From: Syntrophosphaera sp035450685
GTDB taxonomy: Bacteria; Cloacimonadota; Cloacimonadia; Cloacimonadales; Cloacimonadaceae
Length of the DNA stretch: 64,000 bases
NCBI GenBank assembly: GCA_035450685.1
Contig: DAOTNF010000014.1
Span: forward strand, 1 to 64,000
Direction: 5' to 3'
Below the pieces are notes generated by a model. That model had not been told where the DNA came from. It ran no database searches and saw only the letters and a program-made list of their open reading frames with translations. The position numbers and the translations under genes were made by a program. This document shows, piece after piece, positions 1-8,641 of this stretch; position 1 is the first letter of the stretch; each line of letters begins with the position of its first letter.

Positions 1-10
1 CTATTTTTAC

Positions 11-88
11 CTATTTTAATGCGCCCCAATGTCTTAGATAACTAGGAAAGATTAGCAGACAGGTTATTAAAGCGACCTTGAGTTTCAT
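11..88 (-). CDS. Possible 25-residue signal-like peptide
   Basis: A short minus-strand frame opens with ATG at 88 behind an ideal Shine-Dalgarno (AAGGAGG, 94-100, 5-nt spacer) and stops at TAG 11-13. The peptide begins MKLKVALITCLLIF, like a signal peptide or small membrane peptide, and then has a few polar residues. A second, even smaller frame with its own GGAGG (171-175) lies just upstream at 164-147 (Met-Cys-Gln-Ile-Leu). Both lie downstream of the terminator at 182-206. It could be a real small protein, the broken start of an exported protein that continues beyond the window edge, or chance. No family is recognised. Confidence 0.3.
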   Translation of the reverse strand: MKLKVALITCLLIFPSYLRHWGALK

Positions 89-181
89 GATAACCTCCTT
101 GGGTTATTTCGTTTCTACAAGTATTACCAGAATGGGGGGAAAACCTTCACAGAATTTGGCACATGAAACACCTCCAAACGA

Positions 182-206
182 AAAGCCGCGTTTTTGGCGC
201 GGCTTT
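182..206 (-). terminator. Intrinsic terminator after gcvT-like gene
   Basis: A perfect 9-bp stem (AAAGCCGCG at 182-190 with CGCGGCTTT at 198-206) has a 7-nt loop. On the minus strand it is followed by a short T stretch. It lies 20 bases past the stop of the minus-strand gcvT-like gene and so would end the seven-gene operon. Confidence 0.75.
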
Positions 207-226
207 GTATCTGATGAGCTATATAC

Positions 227-1603
227 TTATAGATTCTCGATGTTTTTGAGTGGTTTTGGCGCGGTGGCGGGAGTGATGCCTTCCATGGTCAGATAACCCA
301 GGACGGGTGATCCCATGGGCTTGCCCTCGCCATCTTCGCGGAAGAACTGAACGGGTACTCGGATCGCCTGACCATCACGTTCCGTAATCGGTTTCCCCTC
401 ACCGTCAACAGGGAAGGGATTGGCATACAACCAGGCCAAGCCAATGGCGGCCGTGCCATTCGGTTCGTTGACGTTCTTGCGGGATGAGCCGATTGCCTGT
501 CTCATTTCCAGGCTGAGGTTGGGGGAGTTGATGCTCGAGGTGACGGTTCCAAGCCTCTTGCCGTCCAAATACACTCCACGATTTGAGGCAATGCCTTCAC
601 TCACAAGGATCAGCAAAGCTTTGGTGGGGTTGGAATCCAGTTCTTTCTGCAGGGCTTCTTTGCCGATGAAGGATTCCTTGTCCATATCCACGCCGGCAGC
701 GAAGAGGGGCGCGTTCAGGGGACTGTGCTCTGGATCATACTCGCTGCCCATCAGCGGAAGCCCGTGTGGCCCCGCCGACATCCGGTTCTCATCCCTGCCG
801 CCCAGGCCGACCAGCAAGCCATCCAGATCCAAGGCCTTGCTTACTATGGCCTTAAAGTCCTCAGTTGCTTTGGCTGCCGGGATATACAGTTCCCAGCCCC
901 AACGATTTGTGTAGCCGGTTCTGCTGATATAGTATTTGTGCCCGTCCCGCTCAAACTCGTTGAAGGTGAAAAAGCTCATGTTCTTTTCCGGGTTGTTGCG
1001 GTTCTTTAGCACGGCGTCGCCGTAGATGCTTTTAAGCAGCTTGAAAGACAGCGGCCCCTGGACGTCCACTTTTACCAATTGGTCGGAAATGTCTTTGGCC
1101 ACCACATCTTCCCCATCCCGTTTCACGCTCATGATGCGGTCTATATCCGCAATAAGCTCCTGTCCGTCCTTTGACGCGGTGATATCGTGCCCGGCGTTGA
1201 TGACAGCGATGTATTCCGTGTCAGACAGGCGCATCACGATCATGTCGTCCTGGACTCCGCCCCGTTCATTGAGCAGAAGGGTGTATTTGCAAGCGCCCAC
1301 CTTCATCTCGCTCATCTTGCCGCCCAAAGCCCTGTCCAAAAGGGCCGGAGCGTCCGAGCCTGAGAAAAGCAACTGCGCCATGTGGTCGATGTTGTAAACT
1401 GCCACTCTGTTCACCGCGGCTGCTTCTTCCAGAACTGACGTCAGATAGTTCACAGCCATGCTATATTCGCCAAAATTGCTGCGCTTTACCGCTTGCAGGG
1501 GCAGTCCCTTGCGTTGCGCCAGCAAAGGCAGATACCAGTTTTCCTCCAGTTCATAGAGGAAAGTCTTGCGAGGGTTGGCGGGAAAGTCGAATCCAAGTTT
1601 CAT
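227..1603 (-). CDS. GcvT-family aminomethyltransferase-like protein
   Basis: A 458-residue folate-binding protein of the GcvT (glycine cleavage T-protein) family. The GGVQDDMIVMRL segment near residues 115-126 matches the conserved region with the catalytic Asp, and GYTNRWGWELY and AGPHGLPLMG are also typical. GcvT is usually about 360-370 residues, so this one is clearly long. Its length is closer to tetrahydrofolate-dependent O-demethylases of the same superfamily (LigM/DesA type). The start has a good ribosome site (AAAGGAG). No gcvH or gcvP is nearby. It is last in an operon after an amidohydrolase and amino-acid aminotransferases, followed by a terminator. The family is certain; whether the substrate is glycine-derived aminomethyl-lipoate or another methyl donor is not. 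Confidence 0.8.
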   Translation of the reverse strand: MKLGFDFPANPRKTFLYELEENWYLPLLAQRKGLPLQAVKRSNFGEYSMAVNYLTSVLEEAAAVNRVAVYNIDHMAQLLFSGSDAPALLDRALGGKMSEMKVGACKYTLLLNERGGVQDDMIVMRLSDTEYIAVINAGHDITASKDGQELIADIDRIMSVKRDGEDVVAKDISDQLVKVDVQGPLSFKLLKSIYGDAVLKNRNNPEKNMSFFTFNEFERDGHKYYISRTGYTNRWGWELYIPAAKATEDFKAIVSKALDLDGLLVGLGGRDENRMSAGPHGLPLMGSEYDPEHSPLNAPLFAAGVDMDKESFIGKEALQKELDSNPTKALLILVSEGIASNRGVYLDGKRLGTVTSSINSPNLSLEMRQAIGSSRKNVNEPNGTAAIGLAWLYANPFPVDGEGKPITERDGQAIRVPVQFFREDGEGKPMGSPVLGYLTMEGITPATAPKPLKNIENL

Positions 1604-1644
1604 TGTAATCTCCTTTTATTCTATATATCTAATGTTAAAGATGT

Positions 1645-3228
1645 TCACAGCCCCTCCGAAAAGACTATCCTGCCCCCGATCATGGTAAGCAAAGATTTCG
1701 CCTCCAGCCAATACTCATCGGGGAGGTTGGTGAAGTCCTCCAAAACGATCATATCCGCCACTTTGCCGGGGCGCAGTGAACCAGCGTAGTGATGGGAATC
1801 GGAACCCTTTGCCGCGCCGAGAGTGTAGGCGTGCAGTGCATCCCAGGCGGAAAGCCTTTGCCAGGGAAGCCAGCTTGGTTGCCTGGGGTCATTGCCCTTT
1901 TTCCTGTTAAGCGCGCAATAGATGCCCTGAAAAGGATTGATGGTTTCGATGGGTGAATCCGATCCGAAACCAAAGGGGATACCCTGTTCCTTGACCGAAC
2001 GGAACGAATAGGCATAATCTCTGATGGGAGACCAGTACTCCTCTATCATATCAATATCATTGGCAAGATGGATGGGTTGCATGGCGCAATAGGCAGAGCT
2101 TTCCTTCAGCCCCTGGATGTCCTCGGGAAGAATGGACTGGAGGTGTTCCACACGTTGCAACAGATTCGGATACTGGCCTTTCAACCTGAGGAAAGCGCCG
2201 ATCACGGAACGCACCGCGCGAACCCCTATGGCATGCACAGAGCAGGAAATCCCCGCCCGCGCGGCCTTGACGCCAAGCTCATACAACTCATCTTCACTAT
2301 AGCGCAGTATCCCTCTGTTGCCTTCTGAGCCGGGATAGGAATGATCGACTGCCGCCGTCCTGGAACCAAGCGAGCCATCGGCAAAGACCTTGACTCCCCC
2401 TGTCTTGAACCACTCATTCCCTTCATAAGACCGCCGCTCTTTTTCTATCATTTCATCCAGCAGCTCAAGCGGAAAATGCCAACAAACGCGGATGCCCCGC
2501 TCCTCATTGGCCAGGGTTGAGAGTATCCGGGCGCTGGATTCAGACTCCATGGAATGTATGGAAGCCAATCCCAGCTTGTGGGCTGTGGCGATGCTTGCCC
2601 TCACCAGATTCGATATCTGTTCGGCAGAAGGTTGTTCTATAAACTTTTCCAAAGCCTCTGAAGCCGCCTCAGACACTATTCCCGTGGGTTCGTTCTGGCT
2701 GTTTCTCCAAATCTTTCCCCCGGCGGGATCGGGTGTGTCGCTGGAAATGCCTGCCAGCTTCAAGGCCAGCGAATTGCACCAGCGGCTGTGATAATCCTTG
2801 CTGTAAAGCGCCACCGGAATGTGGGGAAAGTATTCGTCCAGCAGATCACGCTTGATCAACTCCGGCCTATCGCAACGATTGGCGTCCCAGCCTCCACCCA
2901 GTATCCAGCAAGCGCTTTCCTGACGCGAGTCCCGGAAAGATGCCAGACGCTCTTTTATAGACGCGATGGTGTTACAATCCACCAGATCAACCTGTAGTTG
3001 CAATTTGGCCCACTCCACGAAATGCGTGTGAGTGTCCGTAAAAGCGGGTAACAACGCCCTCCCGCCAATATCGATTATCTCTGTGTCGGCGGAACTGGCA
3101 GACCGGCACTCGGACAGGGAACCCAAGAGGGAGATCACTCCATCCTTCACCAGAAGCGAATTGTGGATGCTCGGGCCCTGGTTGTCCATGCAAAAGATAA
3201 GGGCGTTAGTGAAAATGTAGTTCTTCAA
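1645..3228 (-). CDS. Amidohydrolase family 3 (YtcJ-like)
   Basis: A 527-residue metal-dependent hydrolase of the amidohydrolase-3/YtcJ group. It has the N-terminal metal-binding motif THTHFVEW after the first beta-sandwich strands (near residue 65), a GGGWD loop, GSDSPIETINPFQGIY late in the barrel with the conserved Asp, and the closing GSLRPGKVADMIVL strand typical of the superfamily. Its start overlaps the end of the upstream aminotransferase by 23 bases, so the two are probably translationally coupled. YtcJ-like enzymes hydrolyse C-N bonds in a range of compounds; the substrate cannot be read from the sequence. The neighbours (DAP-pathway genes) suggest an amino-acid-related amide, but this is inference. 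Confidence 0.85.
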   Translation of the reverse strand: MKNYIFTNALIFCMDNQGPSIHNSLLVKDGVISLLGSLSECRSASSADTEIIDIGGRALLPAFTDTHTHFVEWAKLQLQVDLVDCNTIASIKERLASFRDSRQESACWILGGGWDANRCDRPELIKRDLLDEYFPHIPVALYSKDYHSRWCNSLALKLAGISSDTPDPAGGKIWRNSQNEPTGIVSEAASEALEKFIEQPSAEQISNLVRASIATAHKLGLASIHSMESESSARILSTLANEERGIRVCWHFPLELLDEMIEKERRSYEGNEWFKTGGVKVFADGSLGSRTAAVDHSYPGSEGNRGILRYSEDELYELGVKAARAGISCSVHAIGVRAVRSVIGAFLRLKGQYPNLLQRVEHLQSILPEDIQGLKESSAYCAMQPIHLANDIDMIEEYWSPIRDYAYSFRSVKEQGIPFGFGSDSPIETINPFQGIYCALNRKKGNDPRQPSWLPWQRLSAWDALHAYTLGAAKGSDSHHYAGSLRPGKVADMIVLEDFTNLPDEYWLEAKSLLTMIGGRIVFSEGL

Positions 3229-4324
3229 GGATAACTTCCAATGCTTGTTTTAATTTGTCCAGCGGGACGGCATAGTTCAGCCTCAGCCACGACCTGCCCA
3301 TCTCTCCGAAAGCGCTGCCGGGAACCGTGATCACTCCCTTGCGGGAAAGCTCCCGGGCCACAGCGAGATCATCGCCCCCCACCTGTAACAGGCAATAGGG
3401 CGTGGCAGAGGGCAAATAAAACTTAATCCCGCTGCCTGACAGGCGCTCTTTTACGACAGCCCTGCACTCCTTCAGGCTATCCAAAACCCCGGCTGCGGCC
3501 AGCGATCCTTGTGGAGAAAGGGCAAATTCCGCCAGCTTTTGCGAGAGCCAATTGCTGCAGGTGGAAACATATTGCCGCGCCTTGACCACAGATGAGATGA
3601 TGCCTTGGGGAAACAAACCCCAGCCAAGCCTCCATCCGCTCATACAGTGGGATTTTGACAAACCGCCGATGATAATGAGCCGCGATGCGTGCCGGGCATC
3701 CCAAAACGACACCGGGGCTGCGTCGAAATACAACCCGAGATAGATTTCGTCCACGATCAAGATCAACTGGTGCTTCACGCAGATATCGAGCAGATGCAAA
3801 ATCCCCGCCCCGGAAAAGACGTGTCCAGTTGGATTGCCAGGATTGCTCAGGATCAGGGCTTTCACTCCTTCGCCAAGCTTGCTTTCCCATAGCGCCAAGT
3901 CCACAGATTGCAGATCGGCGTTGTAAGGCAACCTGACGATGTCCGCTCCCATGATCCTGCCGATATTGGGATAAGCGCTGTAGTCGGGATCGGGAATTGC
4001 CATCCTGTCTCCAGGTTCCAGCAGCGCAAGCAAGGCCACGAAGATGGCTTCCTCCGCCCCGTTGCAGACGCATACGTTGTCCGGCGAAGAGCCCGGATAA
4101 AGACGGGAAATTGCCCGGCGCAGCTCTGGCAGGCCGGCATTGGGGGTATAGATGGGAGTTCCCTCCCGCAAAAGAGCAATGGCTTTTTGCCTCAAAACTT
4201 CAGGCAGGGGGAAGCCCAGCTCGCCCAGGGCAAGGTTGACAGCTCCTCGCGGCGCTTCCTGGGTCATGCGCCTGATCAGGGAAAGTTCAATCCCGTCCAG
4301 CCGGCTCGCTTCAGTCAACAACAC
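3206..4324 (-). CDS. Class I/II PLP aminotransferase, DapC-like candidate
   Basis: A 372-residue fold-type I aminotransferase. Landmarks are SNPGNPTG (Asn contacting PLP), DEIYLGLYFD (Asp for the pyridine nitrogen), the lysine motif GGLSKSHCMSGWRLGWG with the Schiff-base Lys, and a C-terminal RLNYAVP with the substrate-binding Arg. It overlaps the end of dapD by 14 bases. That tight pairing makes N-succinyl-2-amino-6-oxopimelate aminotransferase (the DapC step after DapD) the most attractive role, but the aminotransferase class alone does not fix the substrate. Aspartate or another 2-oxo-acid substrate remains possible. Confidence 0.85.
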   Translation of the reverse strand: MLLTEASRLDGIELSLIRRMTQEAPRGAVNLALGELGFPLPEVLRQKAIALLREGTPIYTPNAGLPELRRAISRLYPGSSPDNVCVCNGAEEAIFVALLALLEPGDRMAIPDPDYSAYPNIGRIMGADIVRLPYNADLQSVDLALWESKLGEGVKALILSNPGNPTGHVFSGAGILHLLDICVKHQLILIVDEIYLGLYFDAAPVSFWDARHASRLIIIGGLSKSHCMSGWRLGWGLFPQGIISSVVKARQYVSTCSNWLSQKLAEFALSPQGSLAAAGVLDSLKECRAVVKERLSGSGIKFYLPSATPYCLLQVGGDDLAVARELSRKGVITVPGSAFGEMGRSWLRLNYAVPLDKLKQALEVILEELHFH

Positions 4325-5135
4325 TGCGCAGATCCATCTCCAACTGCACGGATTTATCTGTCTTGGCGTCCCGGTATTTGATTATAATGGGGCAATAAAC
4401 ATGAAATCCCGGATTATCTTTCATCTGCCTGCTGCCCGGAACCAAGACCGCTCCGGCGGGGATGGTGAAAGAACCGCCCGGATCCCTTGGCAGAAACTCT
4501 TTGCATACCGCATCATACACTGGCGTCGAGGCTGTAAGAATGGTTCCGGAAGCTATCACAGCCTTATTTTGGACTATGATTCCCTCGTAGATGCCAGTAT
4601 TACCGCCCACAAACACATCATCCTCGATCACCACAGGCCTGGAACCTATCGGCTCCAATACTCCCCCGATCATTGCCCCGGCCGACAGATGCACATTTTT
4701 GCCGATTTGCGCGCAGGAGCCCACCAAGGCATGTGAATCCACCAATGAACCGCTATCCACCCAAGCGCCGATGTTGATGAATGCCGGGGGCATGACAGCC
4801 ACTCCGGGCGCCACATAAGCCCCGGCCCTGGCAGATGACCCACCGGGGACAATCCTGACCTGGTGCGAGAGCAGGAAAGCTTTCTCGGGTAGGGTGTCTT
4901 TGTCGAAAAAGAGCTTGCCTTCCCCTCGTGGATAAGCGGTCAGTTTACCCATCCTGAATCCGATCAGGATACCCATCTTGACCCACTGGTTCACTATCCA
5001 GGAGGAGCCATTGGGTTCGCAGGCGCGGATTCTGCCCTCGTCGAGGGCTTGCAGAAAGTCCTGATACAGGTTCTGTTCGGCTTCCGTGTAACTATCTGGC
5101 TTGGCTTGATACAGTGAGATAATCGATTCTTTCAT
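4311..5135 (-). CDS. dapD: Tetrahydrodipicolinate N-succinyltransferase
   Basis: A 274-residue protein, the same length as E. coli DapD. It transfers succinyl from succinyl-CoA to tetrahydrodipicolinate in the succinylase branch of lysine and diaminopimelate synthesis. The N-terminal helical domain contains the typical RACEPNGSSWIVNQWVK stretch. The middle is a left-handed beta-helix with hexapeptide repeats (for example AINIG-, IGKNVHLSAG and VIEDDVFVGGN-type turns). It is separated from the PatB-like gene by only 3 bases and overlaps the downstream aminotransferase. DapE is not in the window. The diaminopimelate product feeds peptidoglycan; lysC, the first enzyme of the pathway, lies at 16.2 kb. 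Confidence 0.95.
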   Translation of the reverse strand: MKESIISLYQAKPDSYTEAEQNLYQDFLQALDEGRIRACEPNGSSWIVNQWVKMGILIGFRMGKLTAYPRGEGKLFFDKDTLPEKAFLLSHQVRIVPGGSSARAGAYVAPGVAVMPPAFINIGAWVDSGSLVDSHALVGSCAQIGKNVHLSAGAMIGGVLEPIGSRPVVIEDDVFVGGNTGIYEGIIVQNKAVIASGTILTASTPVYDAVCKEFLPRDPGGSFTIPAGAVLVPGSRQMKDNPGFHVYCPIIIKYRDAKTDKSVQLEMDLRSVVD

Positions 5136-5138
5136 TGC

Positions 5139-6299
5139 TTATGCCTCATGTATTGCCGCTTTCATGCGCGACAGCGCCTGCTTGAGGATTGACCTCTGGC
5201 AGGCAAAATTTATCCTGACAAAGCTGCTGTCACCAAACTTTGAACCGGGGTCGAGGCCCAGATGGGCCTTGTTGACCAACAGCTTCATGAGTTGCTCTTC
5301 ATCCAGTCCCAGTCCGCTGTAATCCATCCAGCCCAGATAAGTGCATTGCGGGCGTGCCATGCGCAGCTCTGGAAAGTCCTTAGCCAATACCTCGATCAGC
5401 AAATCGCGGTTGCCCTGCAGGTAGCCCACCAACTGCCTCAGCCATTCCCGGGAATCCCGCCAGGCTGCGATCAGGGCCTCGATCCCAAAGCTGTTACCCA
5501 CATGCAGGTGCAGTTTCATGATCAGACTGTCCAACTCTTTTCTCATCACCGGGTCTTTCACGACCAGTACCGCGCTGGACAAGCCCGCCACATTGAAAGA
5601 CTTTGCCGGAGAGAAGCAACAGACGGAGTGATCCGCGAAATCCTCCACAGCTCCATACGATAAAAAGGTCTGGCCGTCATACACGATATCCGCGTGGATC
5701 TCGTCGCTCACAACCTTCACCCCATACTTCACGCACAGCCTTCCCATGCGCTTCAGTTCCTGCTCGCTCCACAACCTGCCCACCGGATTGTGGGGATTGC
5801 AGAGAATGAACATCTTGGCTTGGGAAAGCTTGCCCTCAAAATCCTCCCAATCAATCTGCCAGTGGTTTTCCTGAAAGACCAGCGGATTGGTCAGCAGTTT
5901 GCGCCCGTTCAGGCGCACGGCGTCGAAAAAGGGGCCATAGACAGGCGTTTGGATCAATATGGGATCATTAGGTTCGGTAAACTGCAACACAGCCAGATTG
6001 ATGCCAGGCACGATTCCCGGGCTGGTCAGAATCCACTCTTCCCCGATCTTGAACCCATATTCCCTGGCTATCCAGTTCGCCGCCACTTCATAAAAGACAG
6101 GCAGGCGGAAGTTGTAGCCGAAGATACCGTGATCCAGCCTGCTTTGCAGGGCAGCCCGGATGGCTGGCGCCACCTCGAACTCCATATCCGCCACCCAGAG
6201 GGGGAGCAGGTCTTCTCGTCCGTAAATCAGTTTCAGGCCGTCATGCTTGAAACAGCCTGTGCCCCGCCGCTGCGTTATTTTGTCAAAATCATATTTCAT
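5139..6299 (-). CDS. PatB/MalY-type C-S lyase (cystathionine beta-lyase)
   Basis: A PLP enzyme of the MalY/PatB group, 386 residues from the chosen start, matching the family length (about 387). It begins MKYDFDKITQRRGTGCFKHD, followed by DLLPLWVADMEFEVAPAI, which is a hallmark of this group. CNPHNPVGRLW and SDEIHADIVYDG supply cofactor contacts and FSPAKSFNVAGL supplies the Schiff-base Lys. The reading frame extends 29 codons upstream, but ATG 6299 is preferred because it gives a 4-base ATGA overlap with the preceding gene. These enzymes cleave cystathionine or related S-conjugates to a thiol, pyruvate and ammonia. It is co-transcribed with dapD. Confidence 0.88.
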   Translation of the reverse strand: MKYDFDKITQRRGTGCFKHDGLKLIYGREDLLPLWVADMEFEVAPAIRAALQSRLDHGIFGYNFRLPVFYEVAANWIAREYGFKIGEEWILTSPGIVPGINLAVLQFTEPNDPILIQTPVYGPFFDAVRLNGRKLLTNPLVFQENHWQIDWEDFEGKLSQAKMFILCNPHNPVGRLWSEQELKRMGRLCVKYGVKVVSDEIHADIVYDGQTFLSYGAVEDFADHSVCCFSPAKSFNVAGLSSAVLVVKDPVMRKELDSLIMKLHLHVGNSFGIEALIAAWRDSREWLRQLVGYLQGNRDLLIEVLAKDFPELRMARPQCTYLGWMDYSGLGLDEEQLMKLLVNKAHLGLDPGSKFGDSSFVRINFACQRSILKQALSRMKAAIHEA

Positions 6300-6796
6300 A
6301 CTGATTCGCTCCGTTCGGAGTCTTTTATCCTTTGCATCACCTGAACCAGCTTGGCCAGCTCGTCGTTCATCTGTATCTGGGGACAAAGATCCGCGATATT
6401 ATACATGATCTCCAGCATCTTGGGAAAGGACGCGTTGGTCTTGAATAGCCTGTCCCTTCCCCTGGCATCGGTATATTTCAGATACACATAATAGGTAATG
6501 GATTTGCGGAACTCCATGCCCTGTATCCTCTCATAGGGGATGGCAATGGAGGGTCTCAATATAAAGCGCAGCCACAGGCATTCCGGGGCGAATATCACGC
6601 TGTTCAGGTTGGTCAGATGGCGCACCGCGGTGTCCAAAGCGATAAACAGAACTACCAGGGGTAATATCCTGAAAAACGAAGGCGTCTCGGAGCTAATCCG
6701 GTTGAAGAGCACCCACAGGCACCAGGCCGCGACAGCTATTGAGATGGCCAGAAAGGGAAGCCGGGACAGGGGATGGAGCCGGTAGCGGACAGGCAT
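6296..6796 (-). CDS. Small membrane protein with PH-like C-terminal part
   Basis: About 166 residues. Two hydrophobic segments near the N-terminus (roughly residues 14-31 and 42-60) are followed by a soluble portion with SVIFAPECLWLRFILRPSIAIPYERIQGMEF and YYVYLKYTD. This pattern resembles bacterial PH-like (YdbT/YqeB-type) membrane-associated domains. No catalytic motif is visible. The frame can extend to GTG 6850 inside the PHP gene, but ATG 6796 (preceded by AAAGG) leaves a normal 23-base gap. The stop overlaps the start of the PatB-like gene (ATGA). Function unknown. Confidence 0.65.
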   Translation of the reverse strand: MPVRYRLHPLSRLPFLAISIAVAAWCLWVLFNRISSETPSFFRILPLVVLFIALDTAVRHLTNLNSVIFAPECLWLRFILRPSIAIPYERIQGMEFRKSITYYVYLKYTDARGRDRLFKTNASFPKMLEIMYNIADLCPQIQMNDELAKLVQVMQRIKDSERSESV

Positions 6797-6819
6797 CCTG
6801 CCTTTCACGGACGAGATAT

Positions 6820-7677
6820 TCAGACGGCGCGGCAACGGTATTCCCTCCACATCTGGTTCACGCTGGCCAAAACCTCCTCGCTGGCTGGAACGCCATCAAA
6901 GAGGTTGTGCCGGTCCTGCTCGCCGTGGAAGTCGCTGCCTGCGGTCATATACAGGCCGTTCTTCAGGCAGATGTTGGTAAACTCGTCCACCTCGAACTTA
7001 TAATGGTCCGGATGCCATACCTCCAGCCCGTCGATACCCATGGCAATGAATTTTTCCACATAGGCTGGTTTCGTCAGCTTGCCGGGATGGGCCACGATGG
7101 CAAGTCCTCCGGCGGCATGGATGATCTTGACCACTTCCTGGACGCCCACTTCCGGCTTGGCGCTGTAGGCGGGCTTATTGTTGCCGATATACTTGTCGAA
7201 AGCCTCATTTTTGGAGGACACATAACCGCGGTTAACCAAAATTTGGGCGATATGGGGACGCACGATCAGTTCACGGCTGCCGGCCACTTTCACGACCTCT
7301 TCCAGCGTGATCTCCACACCCAGTTCCCTGAGCTTGGATATCATGCGGATAGCCCGTTCCCGCCTGCCGGTCAGATACATCTCGGTCAATTCCTTCATCT
7401 GCTGGTGGTGCCTGTCGTAGCCATAGGCCAGAATATGCACGTCATCGCCTTCATGATGGGAACTGATCTCGATTCCGGGTATGATGCGCAGAGGCGAAAC
7501 ATCCTCCGGCAACTGCTTGTAGGCATCGAATGTATCGTGGTCTGTGATCGAGATCAGATCCAGGCCGATCTGTTGCGAGCGCCTGATCAGCTCCAAAGGG
7601 CTGAGCACTCCATCCGATACGTTGGTATGCAGATGCAGGTTGATGCGTTTGATGGGGTCTATTTCTTTTACTATCAT
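6820..7677 (-). CDS. PHP-domain phosphoesterase
   Basis: A 285-residue PHP (polymerase and histidinol phosphatase) domain protein. The metal-binding motifs are in order: INLHLHTNVSDG at the N-terminus, SITDHDTFDAY, PGIEISSHHEGDDVHILAYG, AIVAHPG and TAGSDFHG near the C-terminus. The arrangement matches the YciV/TrpH group, whose characterised member is a nucleoside 3',5'-bisphosphate/RNA 5'-end exonuclease (RNase AM). It is first in the minus-strand operon ending at gcvT. The short region upstream (7678-7788) also serves the divergent methyltransferase and holds an inverted repeat. Confidence 0.88.
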   Translation of the reverse strand: MIVKEIDPIKRINLHLHTNVSDGVLSPLELIRRSQQIGLDLISITDHDTFDAYKQLPEDVSPLRIIPGIEISSHHEGDDVHILAYGYDRHHQQMKELTEMYLTGRRERAIRMISKLRELGVEITLEEVVKVAGSRELIVRPHIAQILVNRGYVSSKNEAFDKYIGNNKPAYSAKPEVGVQEVVKIIHAAGGLAIVAHPGKLTKPAYVEKFIAMGIDGLEVWHPDHYKFEVDEFTNICLKNGLYMTAGSDFHGEQDRHNLFDGVPASEEVLASVNQMWREYRCRAV

Positions 7678-7688
7678 AATTTCTTTTC

Positions 7689-7725
7689 TATTGACGTATT
7701 TCTGGCTGTCGTAAAACCGTCAATA
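7689..7725. promoter_or_regulatory. Inverted repeat between divergent genes
   Basis: TATTGACG (7689-7696) and CGTCAATA (7718-7725) are perfect 8-bp inverted repeats 21 bases apart, in the 111-base region between the divergent PHP and methyltransferase genes. Each arm contains a TTGACG -35-like element pointing outward in the appropriate direction, although no good -10 box sits 17 bases beyond either one. It could be a two-half-site operator or paired promoters. Confidence 0.35.
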
Positions 7726-7788
7726 AGTTTTTTGCCCGATTTGGCGGGTGGTTTTTGCTATCCGTCCGCCGCCGTTTGGAGTATGACA

Positions 7789-8574
7789 ATGCAATATGAA
7801 CCCATCAAAGACCGCGTCTCGGGGATGATCAGAATTTTCCCCGCCGCGAGGCTGTGTTTCTACCGCCTGCTCGACCTCTTTCTGCTGCGCCAGCGCTATG
7901 TGAAAAGGCAGATGAACCGCCACTGCGCGGGCCGCCAGAAGCTCCGCTATTACGATGCCGGAGCCGGATTCTGCCAATATTCCTGGTATGTGTTGAACAA
8001 GTGGAGCGACTCCACCGTTTTTGCATCCGACCTCAAGGGGGACTACCTTGATGATTTTGCCCATTTCCTGCCAGAAAACATGGCCGGCAGGTTTTCCCAC
8101 CGCCCCGCCGACCTCCAGTTTTTCAAGCCGGAAAATGAGTTCGACCTCGTAACCGCCATCGACATCCTGGAACACATCGAGGACGACATGGCTGTTTTGA
8201 AAAACTTCCACGCCTGCCTCGCGGAGAACGGGCTGCTTATCATCTCCACCCCCTCGGACAGCGACCCGGCTGCCAAATTCACCGCCGAACACGTGCGCCC
8301 CGGCTATGGCAAAGCGGAACTGGAAGCCAGGCTTGGCGCCTGCGGGTTCCGAATCCTGGCCAGCCTTTACAGCTATGGCCCCCCGGGCAGCCTGGCCTGG
8401 CGCTGGCTCATCAAACGCCCTCTCAGCCTGATCTCCCGCTCCAAACTCTTCCTGCTGGCGTTACCTATCTACTACCTGCCCGTCTTCCCCATCGCGCAAT
8501 TGCTTATGGCGCTCGACCTGCGCCTGAACAACAAGCGTGGCACCGGCCTGATAATCGTAGCCCAAAAAGCTTGA
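7789..8574 (+). CDS. Class I SAM-dependent methyltransferase
   Basis: About 261 residues. LRYYDAGAGFCQYSWYVL is SAM motif I, DLVTAIDILEHIEDD is motif post-I/IV, and ENGLLIISTPSDSD corresponds to motif VI, as in Methyltransf_11/23 proteins. The C-terminus has a hydrophobic stretch (roughly residues 225-245) that might associate with membrane. ATG 7789 is chosen over ATG 7783 because GGAG at 7778-7781 is 7 bases from it; the open frame runs far upstream but has no such signal. The gene stands alone, divergent from the PHP operon and convergent with sppA. The methyl acceptor is unknown. Confidence 0.8.
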   Translation: MQYEPIKDRVSGMIRIFPAARLCFYRLLDLFLLRQRYVKRQMNRHCAGRQKLRYYDAGAGFCQYSWYVLNKWSDSTVFASDLKGDYLDDFAHFLPENMAGRFSHRPADLQFFKPENEFDLVTAIDILEHIEDDMAVLKNFHACLAENGLLIISTPSDSDPAAKFTAEHVRPGYGKAELEARLGACGFRILASLYSYGPPGSLAWRWLIKRPLSLISRSKLFLLALPIYYLPVFPIAQLLMALDLRLNNKRGTGLIIVAQKA

Positions 8575-8584
8575 GCAAAAAGGA

Positions 8585-8611
8585 AGCCGGGCTTCGCTCT
8601 GAAACCCGGCT
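8585..8611 (-). terminator. Hairpin terminator between convergent genes
   Basis: A 7-bp stem (AGCCGGG at 8585-8591 with CCCGGCT at 8605-8611) lies between the convergent methyltransferase and sppA genes. On the minus strand it is followed by CTTCCTTTTTG, so it most likely ends sppA transcription. Confidence 0.6.
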
Positions 8612-8641
8612 CCAATATGGCTTGCAAGCTGGTCTGCCAGC

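Noticed and set aside
1604..1644. A glycine riboswitch before the GcvT-like gene
   Set aside because: Only 41 bases separate it from the upstream gene, too short for the element.
6739..7788. The long plus-strand frame extending the methyltransferase upstream by ~350 codons
   Set aside because: It is the antisense of the PHP gene; the methyltransferase-like sequence and ribosome site both place the start at 7789.
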